Positions 7,767-17,239 of a DNA stretch of 53,745 nt are shown piece after piece. Positions within the stretch are counted from its first letter, which is position 1. Every line of letters begins with the position of its first letter. The notes under the pieces are model-generated. The model was given only the letters and a program-made list of their open reading frames with translations, searched no databases and was not told where the DNA came from. The DNA is from an uncultured Bacilli bacterium (GTDB lineage: Bacteria; Bacillota_I; Bacilli_A; RF39; UBA660). The DNA is taken from positions 1 through 53,745 of the forward strand of contig CANQHE010000004.1 of the NCBI GenBank assembly GCA_947623735.1. Direction: 5' to 3'. Made by a program: the position numbers and the translations under genes.

Positions 7767-9557
7767 ATGGCAAAAAAAAGAGAAGCATTTAAAGAAGATG
7801 TAAAGTGGAATGTAGAAGATTTATATAAAGATATTAAAGATTTTGATGATGCTTATACCAAACTAGATAAAAGTGTAGAAAACTATAAAAAATATGAAGG
7901 ACATATATTAGATAGAGCAAGTAATTTATTAGAACTATTAAGATTTGATAGAGATTTTAATAAAGAATTAGAACAATTATTTATTTATGCTCATTTACAA
8001 AATGACCAAGATACAACAAATACTTTTTATCAAGAATTATTTGGGAAAGTATATAAATTATATGAGAAAGTTCAAAGTATAACTTCTTTTATAGTTCCGG
8101 AAATATTAAAGAGTGATTATGATTTAATTCTTAAATATGCCAAAGAAGAGGAAGGTTTAAAAGAATTTTTGCGGAGTTTAAAAGAAATATTTAAAGTTAA
8201 AAATTATATTTTAAGTGATAAAGAAGAAAAATTACTTTCAAATATGGTTAGTGTTTTTAAAGTACCTGATAATGTTTTTGGACTTTTAAATGATGCCGAT
8301 ATGAAGTTTAAAAGAGTAAAGGATAGTAAGGGTAAGTATTATGAACTTAATGAACATACTTATCGAAAATTATTAGAATCTAGTGATAGAATATTAAGAC
8401 AAAATGCTTTTAATACTTTACTTAAGACTTATGGAGATTTTAAAAATACTTATGCTTCTTTATTAATGGCTGAAGTTAATAAAAATAATAAAATAGCTTT
8501 AGTAAGGGGTTATAAGAGTGCTAGGTTTGCTTCTTTATATAGTGATTATATTCCCGAAGAAATATATGATAATTTAATTAAGACTGTTAAAAGTAATGTT
8601 TTGCCATTATCAAAGTATTGGAAGTTTAAAAAAGATGTAATGGGGGATGAGCTTCATATTTATGATACTTATACCGGAATAGTTAAAGATATATCGAAAA
8701 ATTATAGTATAGATGAAGCTAAAGAGTTATTAAATAAAGCTTTAGGAGTACTAGGTGAGCAATATATCGAAGATTTAAATAAAGCATTTACGGAAAGATG
8801 GGTTGATTTTTGCCCGAATGAAGGTAAAAGAGGAGGAGCTTATTGTACGGCTTGTTATAATGTGCATCCTTATGTTTTATTAAGTTTTGATGGAACTTTA
8901 AATAGTGTTTCGACTTTAACTCATGAACTTGGTCATGCGATGCATTATTATTATGCGATTAAAAATCAAACTTATCAAGATTATAGTTATTCAATATTTG
9001 TCGCGGAAGTAGCAAGTCAAGTTAATCAGATATTACTTAGTAAATATTTAATTAAAAATACGAATAATAGCGAAGAAAAGAAATATTTAATTGATGATTT
9101 AATTCAAGATTTTAAAGCCACTATTTATAGACAGACAATGTTTGCAGAGTTTGAAGCTATAATTCATCAAAAAGACCAAAAGGGCGAAGTACTTACCCAT
9201 GAAGCTTTATGTGATATTTATTATAATCTTAATAAAGAATATTATGGCGATAATATAATAGTAGATGAAGTTATTAAATATGAATGGGAAAGAATACCCC
9301 ACTTTTACATGAATTTCTATGTTTATCAGTATGCAACAGCTTATGCAGCAGCGATAAATATTGCGATGAAAATTTTAAATAATGAGGATAATATTGTAAG
9401 TAAATATTTAGAGTTTTTAAGTTTAGGTTGTACTAAAGATCCGATAGAGTCCCTTAAAGTGGCCGGGGTTGATATGACTAAAAAAGAAACAATAGAAGAA
9501 GCTTTTAAATATTTTAATGATTTAGTAGAAGAATTAACTAAATTATATGAAGAATAG
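7767..9557 (+). CDS. pepF: Oligoendopeptidase F, M3 zinc metallopeptidase
   Basis: The 596-residue protein has the M3 zinc site HELGH (His386, Glu387, His390) with the downstream F-V-A-E-V-A-S-Q glutamate region. The family motif Y-G-D-N-I-I-V-D-E-V-I-K-Y-E-W-E-R-I-P-H-F-Y lies near the C-terminus. There is no signal peptide, so it should act on peptides in the cytoplasm. GGAAAGGG precedes the ATG. It sits between dnaK and dnaJ, which are usually adjacent, and may be partly co-expressed with the chaperone operon. Confidence 0.92.
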   Translation: MAKKREAFKEDVKWNVEDLYKDIKDFDDAYTKLDKSVENYKKYEGHILDRASNLLELLRFDRDFNKELEQLFIYAHLQNDQDTTNTFYQELFGKVYKLYEKVQSITSFIVPEILKSDYDLILKYAKEEEGLKEFLRSLKEIFKVKNYILSDKEEKLLSNMVSVFKVPDNVFGLLNDADMKFKRVKDSKGKYYELNEHTYRKLLESSDRILRQNAFNTLLKTYGDFKNTYASLLMAEVNKNNKIALVRGYKSARFASLYSDYIPEEIYDNLIKTVKSNVLPLSKYWKFKKDVMGDELHIYDTYTGIVKDISKNYSIDEAKELLNKALGVLGEQYIEDLNKAFTERWVDFCPNEGKRGGAYCTACYNVHPYVLLSFDGTLNSVSTLTHELGHAMHYYYAIKNQTYQDYSYSIFVAEVASQVNQILLSKYLIKNTNNSEEKKYLIDDLIQDFKATIYRQTMFAEFEAIIHQKDQKGEVLTHEALCDIYYNLNKEYYGDNIIVDEVIKYEWERIPHFYMNFYVYQYATAYAAAINIAMKILNNEDNIVSKYLEFLSLGCTKDPIESLKVAGVDMTKKETIEEAFKYFNDLVEELTKLYEE

Positions 9558-9567
9558 AGGTTAGATT

Positions 9568-10689
9568 ATGAATAAGAAAGATTATTATGAGGTTTTAGGA
9601 GTTAGTAAAAATGCCAGTGATGAAGAAATCAAAAGAGCTTTTAGAAAACTTGCTAAACAATATCATCCTGATAATAAACAAACTGGTGATGAAGCTAAGT
9701 TTAAAGAAGTAGGAGAAGCTTATGCCATATTATCAGATGCCACCAAAAGAAGACAATATGACCAATTTGGACATTCAGCATTCACCAATAATGGTGGAGC
9801 TAATTATAGTGGTTTTAGTGCGGATGATATTGATTTAGGCGAAATATTCAATGATTTATTTGGAGGAGGTTTCTCTGGCTTTAGTGGTTTTTCATCGTTC
9901 GGGAGTAACAGAAGTAATAGTAAAAGACCACGGAAGGGTGAAGATAGCTTAGTTACCGTTAATCTTACCTTTATGGAAGCTGTATTTGGCTGTAAGAAAA
10001 CAATTACTTTAGATTTAAATGAAAAATGTGCGAAATGTCATGGCGAAGGGGGATTTAGAGAAACTACTTGTTCTAAATGTGGAGGAAGTGGCCGAATTAT
10101 AAGTGAACAACGTTCTTTATTTGGCGTATTTCAAACTCAAACAACCTGTGATTTATGTGGAGGCGCTGGAAAAACATTTAAAGAAGTCTGTAGTGCTTGT
10201 AATGGGCGAGGGAATGTACGAGCTAAAAAAGAAATTGAAGTTACGATTCCTGAAGGAGTTGATACTGGCTATCAACTTAGAATAAGTGGGAAAGGTTCTA
10301 GTGGTGTTAATGGTGGCCCTAATGGGGATATATATTTAGAGTTTAAAGTAAAAGACCATGAGTTATTTGAAAGAGAAGATGAAGATATATATCTTAATGT
10401 ACCGCTTACCATTACTGAAGCTATTTTGGGATGTAAAAAGGAAATACCAACTTTAACCGGTAATGTGGTAATTGAAGTAAAGCCGGGAACTCAAAGTGGC
10501 GAGAAAGTTAAACTTAAAGGTAAAGGTGTAAAGAGAGTAAATGCTATTGGAAGAGGAAATATGTATGTTATATATAATGTTATTATTCCAACAAGACTTT
10601 CAATGAGTCAAAAGAAATTAATTAAAGAACTTGCTAGTACTACTTTAGATGATGCAAGTGAATTTAGGAATTTTAAGAAATATTTATAG
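9568..10689 (+). CDS. dnaJ: Chaperone DnaJ (Hsp40)
   Basis: The 373-residue type I J-protein has a J domain (about 4-70) with the HPD triad in YHPDNK. A Gly/Phe-rich linker (about 75-115) and four CxxCxGxG-type zinc modules ([32 protein letters not shown]) follow, then the C-terminal substrate domains. It stimulates the ATPase of DnaK. It follows pepF by ten bases and is closed by a terminator, so it is the end of the heat-shock cluster. Confidence 0.97.
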   Translation: MNKKDYYEVLGVSKNASDEEIKRAFRKLAKQYHPDNKQTGDEAKFKEVGEAYAILSDATKRRQYDQFGHSAFTNNGGANYSGFSADDIDLGEIFNDLFGGGFSGFSGFSSFGSNRSNSKRPRKGEDSLVTVNLTFMEAVFGCKKTITLDLNEKCAKCHGEGGFRETTCSKCGGSGRIISEQRSLFGVFQTQTTCDLCGGAGKTFKEVCSACNGRGNVRAKKEIEVTIPEGVDTGYQLRISGKGSSGVNGGPNGDIYLEFKVKDHELFEREDEDIYLNVPLTITEAILGCKKEIPTLTGNVVIEVKPGTQSGEKVKLKGKGVKRVNAIGRGNMYVIYNVIIPTRLSMSQKKLIKELASTTLDDASEFRNFKKYL

Positions 10690-10711
10690 GCATCAAATTG
10701 GTGCTTTTTTT
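10690..10711 (+). terminator. Intrinsic terminator after dnaJ
   Basis: GCATC and GGTGC pair (one T-G pair) around AAATT and are followed by seven T, immediately after the dnaJ stop. Confidence 0.75.
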
Positions 10712-10782
10712 AGTCAAGTGAAGGGTAAGAAATTGACTTTTTAATAATTTCTTTATATACTTAAATCATAGGGGATGTGAAA

Positions 10783-12021
10783 ATGCAAAATAAATATAAA
10801 AGAATATTATTAATTGTAGCTTTATTACTTGTTTTAACTATTGCTTTAGGGGTAGCATATCTTTTTTATGAAAAAGCAAGTAATGATGAAACTATGGTGG
10901 AAGTTGTCGGAGAACTTTCAGTTAATTATATAGATGGAGCTAATGTAAAAGGGAATGGTGAATATAAATTTTCGGTAACTAATAATGGAATTAATGATGT
11001 CTATTATGAAATATTAATTGATAATTTAAAGAATTATGAGTCAGATGTTAGATATACTTTAACAAGTAAAGATGCAAGTATTGAAGTAGAGATGAGTAAA
11101 ATAAATGTCAGTACGAATGTTATATCTAGTAATATTTTAATACCTAAGGGGGAAACGCAAAATTTTACTTTAAAAATAGCAAATAATAAAATGACTTCTT
11201 TTGATATAAAACTTAAGAAAACAACAGATTCTAAAGAATATTTTTATGCGACTATTTTAAAGAATAATCAAGTTAAAAAAGAGACGAAAACGAAAGTAGG
11301 AATAGACATTAGTAGTACTGATGAAGGACTAATTGAGGGTTATGATGATTTAGGACTTACGTACTTTTTTAGAGGTAATGTTAAAAATAATTATGTTAAA
11401 CTTGGAGATAATATGTGGCGAATAGTCAGAATTAATGGGGATGGGACTGTAAAATTAGTGTTAGATGATGTTTCCAGTGAACTTACTAGTTATCATACGG
11501 AACAAGAAGAATATGAAGATTTTAGTAAGACAAGTATTTTAAATAGTTTAAATGCCTATTATGATGCATATTTACAGGAATTTGAAGATGATATTGTCAG
11601 TTATAAGTTTTGTGTAGAAACCGGAAGTACAAGTGAAGATAAAAATAAAACATATAATTCTTATAACCGGGTAGCAATAAATAAAATACCGACATTTAAT
11701 TGTTTAGGAGAAACTTATAGTAATCGAATTGGTCTTTTAACCGCCGATGAAGTAATGTATGCCGGAGCAAATTTAGAAGAAGATAATACTAGTTTTTATT
11801 TATATAATAGTGATATTGAAGATAGTTGGTGGACAATTTCTTTAGCGAAAGCTGATAGTACGCTTTTTTATCCGTTTATAATAAGTAAAGAAGGAAAAAT
11901 AATTAGTAATGTAAGTGGAGCAACATATAAAAATTTAAGACCTTCTATAAGTTTAAATCGGAAAGTTATTGTAACTGGTGATGGGACTCGGAGTAATCCT
12001 TATATAATTGCTCAAGTTTAA
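10783..12021 (+). CDS. Surface protein paralogue without a variable island
   Basis: The 412-residue protein has an N-terminal membrane segment (about residues 7-25) and a beta-rich domain (about 35-165) resembling the start of surface gene C. Its C-terminal domain is related to the DGR targets: Y-F-F-R-G-N-V-K-N-N, W-R-I-V-R-I-N-G-D-G-T-V, G-L-L-T-A-D-E-V-M-Y-A-G. Where the targets have YWTMSP ... GVRPVINL, it has WWTIS ... LRPSISL. The DNA between these motifs is ordinary AT-rich coding sequence with no GC island and no NNC codon bias. It is probably a fixed relative. ATG at 10783 has AGGGG eight bases upstream; a GTG six bases earlier is too close to that site. Confidence 0.65.
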   Translation: MQNKYKRILLIVALLLVLTIALGVAYLFYEKASNDETMVEVVGELSVNYIDGANVKGNGEYKFSVTNNGINDVYYEILIDNLKNYESDVRYTLTSKDASIEVEMSKINVSTNVISSNILIPKGETQNFTLKIANNKMTSFDIKLKKTTDSKEYFYATILKNNQVKKETKTKVGIDISSTDEGLIEGYDDLGLTYFFRGNVKNNYVKLGDNMWRIVRINGDGTVKLVLDDVSSELTSYHTEQEEYEDFSKTSILNSLNAYYDAYLQEFEDDIVSYKFCVETGSTSEDKNKTYNSYNRVAINKIPTFNCLGETYSNRIGLLTADEVMYAGANLEEDNTSFYLYNSDIEDSWWTISLAKADSTLFYPFIISKEGKIISNVSGATYKNLRPSISLNRKVIVTGDGTRSNPYIIAQV

Positions 12022-12049
12022 GGTTGTAAAATAAATGCAAAATGTTTGT

Positions 12050-12072
12050 AAAGACTTTATTAAGTCTTTTCT
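12050..12072 (+). terminator. Intrinsic terminator
   Basis: AAAGACTT and AAGTCTTT form an 8-bp stem with a four-base loop followed by TTTTC, in the gap after the paralogue gene. Confidence 0.7.
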
Positions 12073-12115
12073 CTTGGCCTTTTTTTTGGTAGAATAAGAG
12101 TGTGGTGATGGATTA

Positions 12116-12628
12116 ATGCAAGTATTTAAAGATACAATCCTATTTATAAAAACATTATCGTTTGTAGATATACTCTTTTTTATGGCAGTTTTAGTTTTAA
12201 TGCTGTTAATTATTACTTTGATATATTTTGTTAAAGAGGGTAAAGATGAAGATATTGAAGCAATGATGGAGGAAGAAGAAGAGAAGGAAGATATAGTAAA
12301 TAAAGATAAGTTTGATTTACAAGAAGTTATGGAAGCATTAGAAAATGCGCCAGCGAGTACTGTTAATTTGAATCAATATGAAGAAGAACAAGAAGAAAAA
12401 GCGATTATAAGTTATGAAGAATTATTAAAACATAAAAATGATTTTGCGCTTAATTATAGTGAAGAAGAAAATATTGATGATGATTTAACAATTAAGAAAG
12501 TAGATTTAGATAATTTAGTTAATAAAGAAGTAGAAATAAAACCAAGTATGGTGGCAACGGTTATTTCTTATGAGAAAGAAGAAGCTTTTTTAAAGGCTTT
12601 AAAAACATTACAACAAAAATTAAATTAA
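12116..12628 (+). CDS. Uncharacterised single-pass membrane protein with acidic tail
   Basis: The 170-residue product has one strong hydrophobic segment at about residues 17-40, followed by a very acidic, probably disordered region rich in Glu (for example E-E-E-E-E-K-E-D) and a C-terminal helical stretch. The charge pattern suggests the tail faces the cytoplasm. GGTGATGG precedes the ATG. It is followed 19 bases later by mtaB and may be co-transcribed with it. No family recognised. Confidence 0.6.
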   Translation: MQVFKDTILFIKTLSFVDILFFMAVLVLMLLIITLIYFVKEGKDEDIEAMMEEEEEKEDIVNKDKFDLQEVMEALENAPASTVNLNQYEEEQEEKAIISYEELLKHKNDFALNYSEEENIDDDLTIKKVDLDNLVNKEVEIKPSMVATVISYEKEEAFLKALKTLQQKLN

Positions 12629-12647
12629 TATTTGTAGGGGGATTAAA

Positions 12648-13937
12648 ATGAAATTTAAAATTATTACTTTGGGGTGTAAAGTAAATACTTATGAAAGTGA
12701 ATTTATTACAGAGAAATTAAAAAGTTTAGGATATATTTATGATGATAATAGTGATATTATAATTATTAATACTTGTAGTGTGACTAATAATGCTGATAAT
12801 AAATCTTTAAAGATTGTAAGAAGAGAAATAAGAGAAAATCCCGGAAAGATTATTGTTGTTATGGGTTGTAGTAGTCAAAATAATCAAGAAAAGTATCAAG
12901 CTTTAGGGGTCGATATATTAATTGGAAATAAAGAAAAAAGTAAGATAGGAGAGATTTTAGAAGAATATCTTAAAACACATAAAAAGTATGAGTATTTTAC
13001 TAAGGAAAGAAATTTAGAGTTTGAAGAAATGAAAGTTCTTAAATTTAATAGTCATACTAGAGCTTTTTTAAAAATACAAGATGGTTGTAATAATTTTTGT
13101 TCTTATTGTATTATTCCTTATACAAGAGGGAATATCAGAAGTAAAAGTTTTACTAAAGCGATAGAAGAAGCTAAAATTTTGGTCGCAAATGGTCATCAAG
13201 AAATAGTTTTAACAGGTATTCATACGGGTTCTTATAATGATAATGGAAAAGATTTAAGTGATTTAATTAAAGAACTTGCCAAAATACCAGAATTAAAACG
13301 AATTAGAATATCAAGTATTGAAATTACTGAGTTAAATGAAAAATTTATGCAACTTTTAAGAGAAGAGTCAAAGATATGTGATCATCTACATATTCCGCTT
13401 CAAAGTGGTAGTGATAAAGTTTTAAAGAAAATGAATAGAAAGTATGATACCGCTTATTATCGGAATAAAATTAAAGAAATAAGAGAGATAAGAAAAGATA
13501 TTTCAATTACTACGGATGCTATTGTAGGGCATCCTTATGAAAGCGATGAAGATTTCTTAGAATATATGGACTTTTGTAAAGAAATGAAATTCAGTAAAAT
13601 TCATGTTTTTCCATATTCCATTAGAAATGGTACAGCCGCTTCTAAAATGCCTCAAGTTGATGGTAATATAAAGAAATTAAGAGCTAAAAAATTAATAGAG
13701 TTATCAGATATTTTAGAAAAAGAATATGCCTCTAAGTTTATTGGAAAAGAAGTAGAAGTACTCACGGAAGAATATGAAGGAGAATATACGGTGGGACATA
13801 CTTCTAATTATTTAAAAGTATATTTAAAAGGAGAATATAAACTTAATACCTTTTATAAATGTCAAATTAAAAAAATAGTTAATAATAAAATATATGGTGA
13901 GGAAGTTTCTTGCATAAATTTGGAAGTTAGTTTATAA
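12648..13937 (+). CDS. mtaB: tRNA t6A37 methylthiotransferase MtaB
   Basis: The 429-residue protein starts MKFKIITLGCKVNTYESE, the typical start of MtaB, with the N-terminal 4Fe-4S cysteines in L-G-C-K, N-T-C-S and G-C-S-S. The radical-SAM motif D-G-C-N-N-F-C-S-Y-C follows at about 144-153, then a TRAM-like C-terminus. By family it adds a methylthio group to t6A at position 37 of ANN-decoding tRNAs. GGGGG precedes the ATG. MiaB and RimO are the alternatives, but G-C-K-V-N favours MtaB. Confidence 0.9.
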   Translation: MKFKIITLGCKVNTYESEFITEKLKSLGYIYDDNSDIIIINTCSVTNNADNKSLKIVRREIRENPGKIIVVMGCSSQNNQEKYQALGVDILIGNKEKSKIGEILEEYLKTHKKYEYFTKERNLEFEEMKVLKFNSHTRAFLKIQDGCNNFCSYCIIPYTRGNIRSKSFTKAIEEAKILVANGHQEIVLTGIHTGSYNDNGKDLSDLIKELAKIPELKRIRISSIEITELNEKFMQLLREESKICDHLHIPLQSGSDKVLKKMNRKYDTAYYRNKIKEIREIRKDISITTDAIVGHPYESDEDFLEYMDFCKEMKFSKIHVFPYSIRNGTAASKMPQVDGNIKKLRAKKLIELSDILEKEYASKFIGKEVEVLTEEYEGEYTVGHTSNYLKVYLKGEYKLNTFYKCQIKKIVNNKIYGEEVSCINLEVSL

Positions 13938-13956
13938 TAGAATTGGGTGGTATAAG

Positions 13957-14502
13957 ATGGATCAGAATTACTATATAACTGATGAAGAAATTGAAGAATT
14001 AAAAAGAGTGGCAAGAGAAATGCCAATGGGAATAAAAGTCGGAAGAATAGTTAGAAATGTAAAATATAATGCGAATGATATTAAAATTGATGCTTCTTTT
14101 AGAAGTGATGAAGAACTTCCAGGATTAGATGAACTTTTAATTAATGTAGGAGCAAAGTTTAGATTAGTTAAAGATTTTGTTAAAGCTTCTTGGGAAAGAT
14201 GGAAAGAGTTAGCAAAACCTGAAGATGATTTAGATTATTATGTGGATGATAAAGGAAGAGAATACTATATAGAAGATGGAGCAAGAATTTATATTGATCC
14301 TAGAGGTTTTGAATATTTTAGAGGATATGATCCGGAGACTAAAGAGACAGTTTATCAATTTATGTATGATGGGAAAATTGCAACTTTTATAAATGATGAG
14401 AGATCTTTATTTATGATAAATGGAATGGTTTATAGTATTGATGATGAGGGTATGGTATATGCTCATAGAAATGTAGATTATATTGATTTTAAAAGACGAT
14501 AG
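13957..14502 (+). CDS. Uncharacterised acidic protein
   Basis: The 181-residue protein has no signal or membrane segment. A helical N-terminal half is followed by a Tyr/Asp-rich half with short repeats that look like beta-hairpins (Y-Y-V-D-D-K-G-R-E-Y-Y-I-E-D-G, I-Y-I-D-P-R-G-F-E-Y-F). GGGTGG lies upstream of the ATG. It lies between mtaB and recD2 with gaps of about 20 and 14 bases, so it is probably in the same operon. Function not recognised. Confidence 0.6.
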   Translation: MDQNYYITDEEIEELKRVAREMPMGIKVGRIVRNVKYNANDIKIDASFRSDEELPGLDELLINVGAKFRLVKDFVKASWERWKELAKPEDDLDYYVDDKGREYYIEDGARIYIDPRGFEYFRGYDPETKETVYQFMYDGKIATFINDERSLFMINGMVYSIDDEGMVYAHRNVDYIDFKRR

Positions 14503-14516
14503 AAAAGGTAAGTAGA

Positions 14517-16712
14517 ATGAATTACATCAAAGGAAAAGTCAGAAATATTATATATCAAAATAAAGAAAACGGCTATGTAGTCGCGGTTTTTCGCGTTAAA
14601 GAAACTAATGATGCGAAAATGGAAGAATATATTAATAAAACAGTAACAATTACAGGAGTGTTTTTAGATATTAATATGGAAGAAACTTTCATTTTAAAGG
14701 GAAAAGCTACAAGACATGAGAGATTTGGCTTTCAATATCAAGTAGATAGTTATGAGAAAGAAGAAATGTCGAGTGAAGAGGCGGTTAAAGAGTTTTTAGC
14801 TAGTAGTTTAGTTAAAGGATGTGGCAAGACGACCGCGGCAAAGATAGTCGATATTTTAGGGATTGATGCGATAAAAATTATTAAAGAAGATGAAAGAGCC
14901 TTACTAAAGGCGGGAGTAAATGAAGCCAAAGCGAAAACAATTAGAGATTCAATTCTTGCTTATTCGGATGCCGATGATAGTCTTTTAAAATTAAAAGAAT
15001 TAGGATTTTCAATACCAGAGGCTACAAAAATATATAAAAAGTATCAAGAAGCAACTAAATATATAATTGAATCTAATTTATATGTTTTAACTGAAATATT
15101 AGATTTTAATAAAATTGATGGAATATATAAAAGAAATCATGAAGAATATGATGAAGTAAGACTTAAGGCTTGTATGGCTGAGGCAATGAAAAGACTTAGT
15201 TTTAATAGTGGGGATACTTATTATTATAAAGATGAAATTAAAGATAATTTAAAAAAAGAATTTGGTTTAATACTTGATGATGATACTTTTGAAGAAGTTA
15301 TATATGCTTTAGAAGAAGAGGATAGAGTTATTTTAGAAGAAAATAGATATTATTTAAAAGAATATTATGAAGATGAGACTGATATTTGTGATAATCTTTA
15401 TACCATGAATAATGATAATACTACTGTTTTGGAGGATTTTTTAAGCGAAATAGAAAAGTTAGAAGAAATAGAAGGTGTTTATTATAATGAAGACCAGAAA
15501 AGTGCAATAAGAAAAGCCTTAGAAAATAAAATAACAATTATATCGGGAGGACCCGGAACTGGTAAGACCACCATTATAAATGCGATAGTTAAACTTTATA
15601 TTAAACTTCATAATTATATGCCGATGGAAGCTCTAGCCAATATTGCCTTACTCGCCCCAACCGGAAGAGCGAGTAAAAAAATGAGTATGGCAACTGGAAT
15701 GCCCGCGATGACAATTCACAGGTATTTAAAATGGAATAAAGATACGAATAGTTTTGGGATGAATGAATTTCATAAAACTCAGGAAAATTTAATTATTGTC
15801 GATGAAATGAGTATGATAGATGTCAGCTTATTTAATGCTTTATTAAAAGGAATAAAAAGTAATGTGCAATTAATAATGGTCGGAGATGTATTTCAACTTC
15901 CTTCTGTAGGTCCCGGTTTAGTATTAAATGATTTAATAGAAAGTGATTTATTTACTTTTTGTCCTTTAGAGAAAATTTATCGGCAAAGTGAAAATTCTTA
16001 TATTCCGTATCTTGCTTTAGAAATTAAAAATAAAGATTTAGCCGAAGATTTTACAACTCAAAAAGATGATTATAATTTTTTAGAGGCTAGTAGTATGCAG
16101 ATTAAAGAAATGATAAGAAGAATATGTGTTATGAGTAAGACTAAAGGATTAAATGAAAATGATATTCAGGTATTAGCTCCTATGTATAAGGGAGAAAATG
16201 GAATTGATAATTTAAATGTTATATTGCAAGATTTATTTAATCCTAAAAGTGATAAAAAAGAAGAAATTAGAATAGGAGAGGTAATATATCGGGAAAATGA
16301 TAAAGTATTACAACTTCAAAATAATCCCGATTGTAATGTATTTAATGGTGATATTGGTTTTATTCGCAAGATAAATAAAAAAACAGGACATAATAAAGAT
16401 ACAATTATAATTGATTTTATGGGAAATAAAGTTGAATATACCAAAGAAGATATGTTTCAAATTAAACATGCTTATGCAATTACGATTCATAAAAGTCAGG
16501 GAAGTGAGTTTCCTCATGTTATACTTCCAATTACGATGGGTTATTATCGCATGCTTTATAATAAACTTATTTATACTGGTGTATCGAGAGCAAAGAAAAG
16601 TTTAGTTATTATTGGCGAGCCGAAATGTTTAATGATGGCCGTTAATAATGATTATGCGAGTACGAGAAAAACAACTTTAAAAGAAAAACTGATGTATAAA
16701 TTTCTTAAATAA
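14517..16712 (+). CDS. recD2: ATP-dependent DNA helicase RecD2
   Basis: This 731-residue SF1B helicase has an N-terminal OB-like and helix-hairpin-helix region (about 1-190), and Walker A G-G-P-G-T-G-K-T-T with Lys350. Motif II V-D-E-M-S-M, motif V region S-Q-G-S-E-F-P-H-V and motif VI T-G-V-S-R-A-K follow. No recB or recC is nearby, and the N-terminal extension is that of the RecD2/YrrC group, which unwinds 5' to 3' in repair outside RecBCD. AAAAGGTAAG precedes the ATG. Confidence 0.93.
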   Translation: MNYIKGKVRNIIYQNKENGYVVAVFRVKETNDAKMEEYINKTVTITGVFLDINMEETFILKGKATRHERFGFQYQVDSYEKEEMSSEEAVKEFLASSLVKGCGKTTAAKIVDILGIDAIKIIKEDERALLKAGVNEAKAKTIRDSILAYSDADDSLLKLKELGFSIPEATKIYKKYQEATKYIIESNLYVLTEILDFNKIDGIYKRNHEEYDEVRLKACMAEAMKRLSFNSGDTYYYKDEIKDNLKKEFGLILDDDTFEEVIYALEEEDRVILEENRYYLKEYYEDETDICDNLYTMNNDNTTVLEDFLSEIEKLEEIEGVYYNEDQKSAIRKALENKITIISGGPGTGKTTIINAIVKLYIKLHNYMPMEALANIALLAPTGRASKKMSMATGMPAMTIHRYLKWNKDTNSFGMNEFHKTQENLIIVDEMSMIDVSLFNALLKGIKSNVQLIMVGDVFQLPSVGPGLVLNDLIESDLFTFCPLEKIYRQSENSYIPYLALEIKNKDLAEDFTTQKDDYNFLEASSMQIKEMIRRICVMSKTKGLNENDIQVLAPMYKGENGIDNLNVILQDLFNPKSDKKEEIRIGEVIYRENDKVLQLQNNPDCNVFNGDIGFIRKINKKTGHNKDTIIIDFMGNKVEYTKEDMFQIKHAYAITIHKSQGSEFPHVILPITMGYYRMLYNKLIYTGVSRAKKSLVIIGEPKCLMMAVNNDYASTRKTTLKEKLMYKFLK

Positions 16713-16741
16713 TGACACACTATAATTAGAGGTGGAAATTG

Positions 16742-16900
16742 ATGAAAAAAATGATGATGAGTAGTTTAGTTGCCATGTCTTTTGGGGCTGGTATGATGGC
16801 TTATTTACTATATGATAAAGATACAAAGAAAAAAACTAAAAAAATGGTAAATAGTGCGATGGATATGGCAAGTAATAAAATGAATAATATGATGAAATAG
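16742..16900 (+). CDS. Small membrane protein (52 aa)
   Basis: The product starts MKKMMMSSLVAMSFGAGMMA, giving one short transmembrane segment, and continues with a basic, Met/Lys-rich amphipathic tail. The layout recalls YtxH-type small envelope proteins but no family can be assigned. AGAGGTGG lies five bases before the ATG, and a TATAAT-like box lies about 22 bases upstream of the start. Confidence 0.6.
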   Translation: MKKMMMSSLVAMSFGAGMMAYLLYDKDTKKKTKKMVNSAMDMASNKMNNMMK

Positions 16901-16923
16901 TAACTTAGGTTGCTTTTTTATTT

Positions 16924-16947
16924 GAAAAAAAGTTCCAAATGGAACTT
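16924..16947 (-). terminator. Intrinsic terminator of the RHH gene
   Basis: Read on the minus strand, AAGTTCC and GGAACTT form a 7-bp stem around ATTT and are followed by a T-run. The stem overlaps the stop codon of the small RHH gene. Only the minus-strand direction has a T-run directly after the stem. Confidence 0.75.
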
Positions 16948-17095
16948 AATCTTTATTATCTTTTAAATTATCTAAATATCTCATTAATATAGTTACAATT
17001 AAATTATTTAGACTTCTGTTTTCTTCTAAAGCTATTCTATCTAGCTCTTTTTTCATTTCTTCACTGGTTCTTAATGTAATTATTACGTTATTCAT
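16946..17095 (-). CDS. Small ribbon-helix-helix DNA-binding protein
   Basis: The 49-residue product begins MNNVIITLRTSEEMKKELDR. This is the beta-strand plus helix A of an Arc/MetJ-type RHH fold, followed by a turn (E-N-R-S-L) and helix B (N-N-L-I-V-T-I-L-M-R-Y-L). It should dimerise and bind short DNA repeats. It is transcribed divergently from surface gene B, and two direct repeats in the space between could be its operators. An AAAGGA lies unusually far (about 14 bases) from the ATG. No toxin gene is adjacent, so a regulator of gene B is more likely than an antitoxin. Confidence 0.7.
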   Translation of the reverse strand: MNNVIITLRTSEEMKKELDRIALEENRSLNNLIVTILMRYLDNLKDNKD

Positions 17096-17136
17096 AGATT
17101 TTTTAAGTGTCCTTTCTTGCTATCATTATAATATTG

Positions 17137-17173
17137 TTTGTATTCATTTTATACTTGCATTTGTATTCACTTT
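17137..17173 (+). promoter_or_regulatory. Direct repeats, candidate RHH operators for gene B
   Basis: TTTGTATTCATTTT (17137-17150) and TTTGTATTCACTTT (17160-17173) are 13/14 identical and start 23 bases apart, about two helical turns. The second copy lies inside the -35/-10 spacer of the gene B promoter. A bound RHH protein would block polymerase. Regulation is inferred. Confidence 0.5.
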
Positions 17174-17183
17174 GATGTATAAT
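17155..17183 (+). promoter_or_regulatory. Promoter of surface gene B
   Basis: TTGCAT and a perfect TATAAT are separated by 17 bases, with a TG just before the -10 box. The predicted transcript starts about 50 bases before the gene B start codon. Confidence 0.7.
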
Positions 17184-17239
17184 GTATTTATAAGTTAGAA
17201 AATTATAATATAGTTGATAAGATAGAAAGGAAGATAAAT

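Noticed and set aside
10103-10285. Overlapping ORFs in alternative frames, such as the one inside dnaJ, and minus-strand frames opposite dnaK, glyA, uvrC and the surface genes
   Set aside because: They lie inside well-supported genes, have no ribosome sites or known domains, and mirror the low-complexity composition of the real frame.
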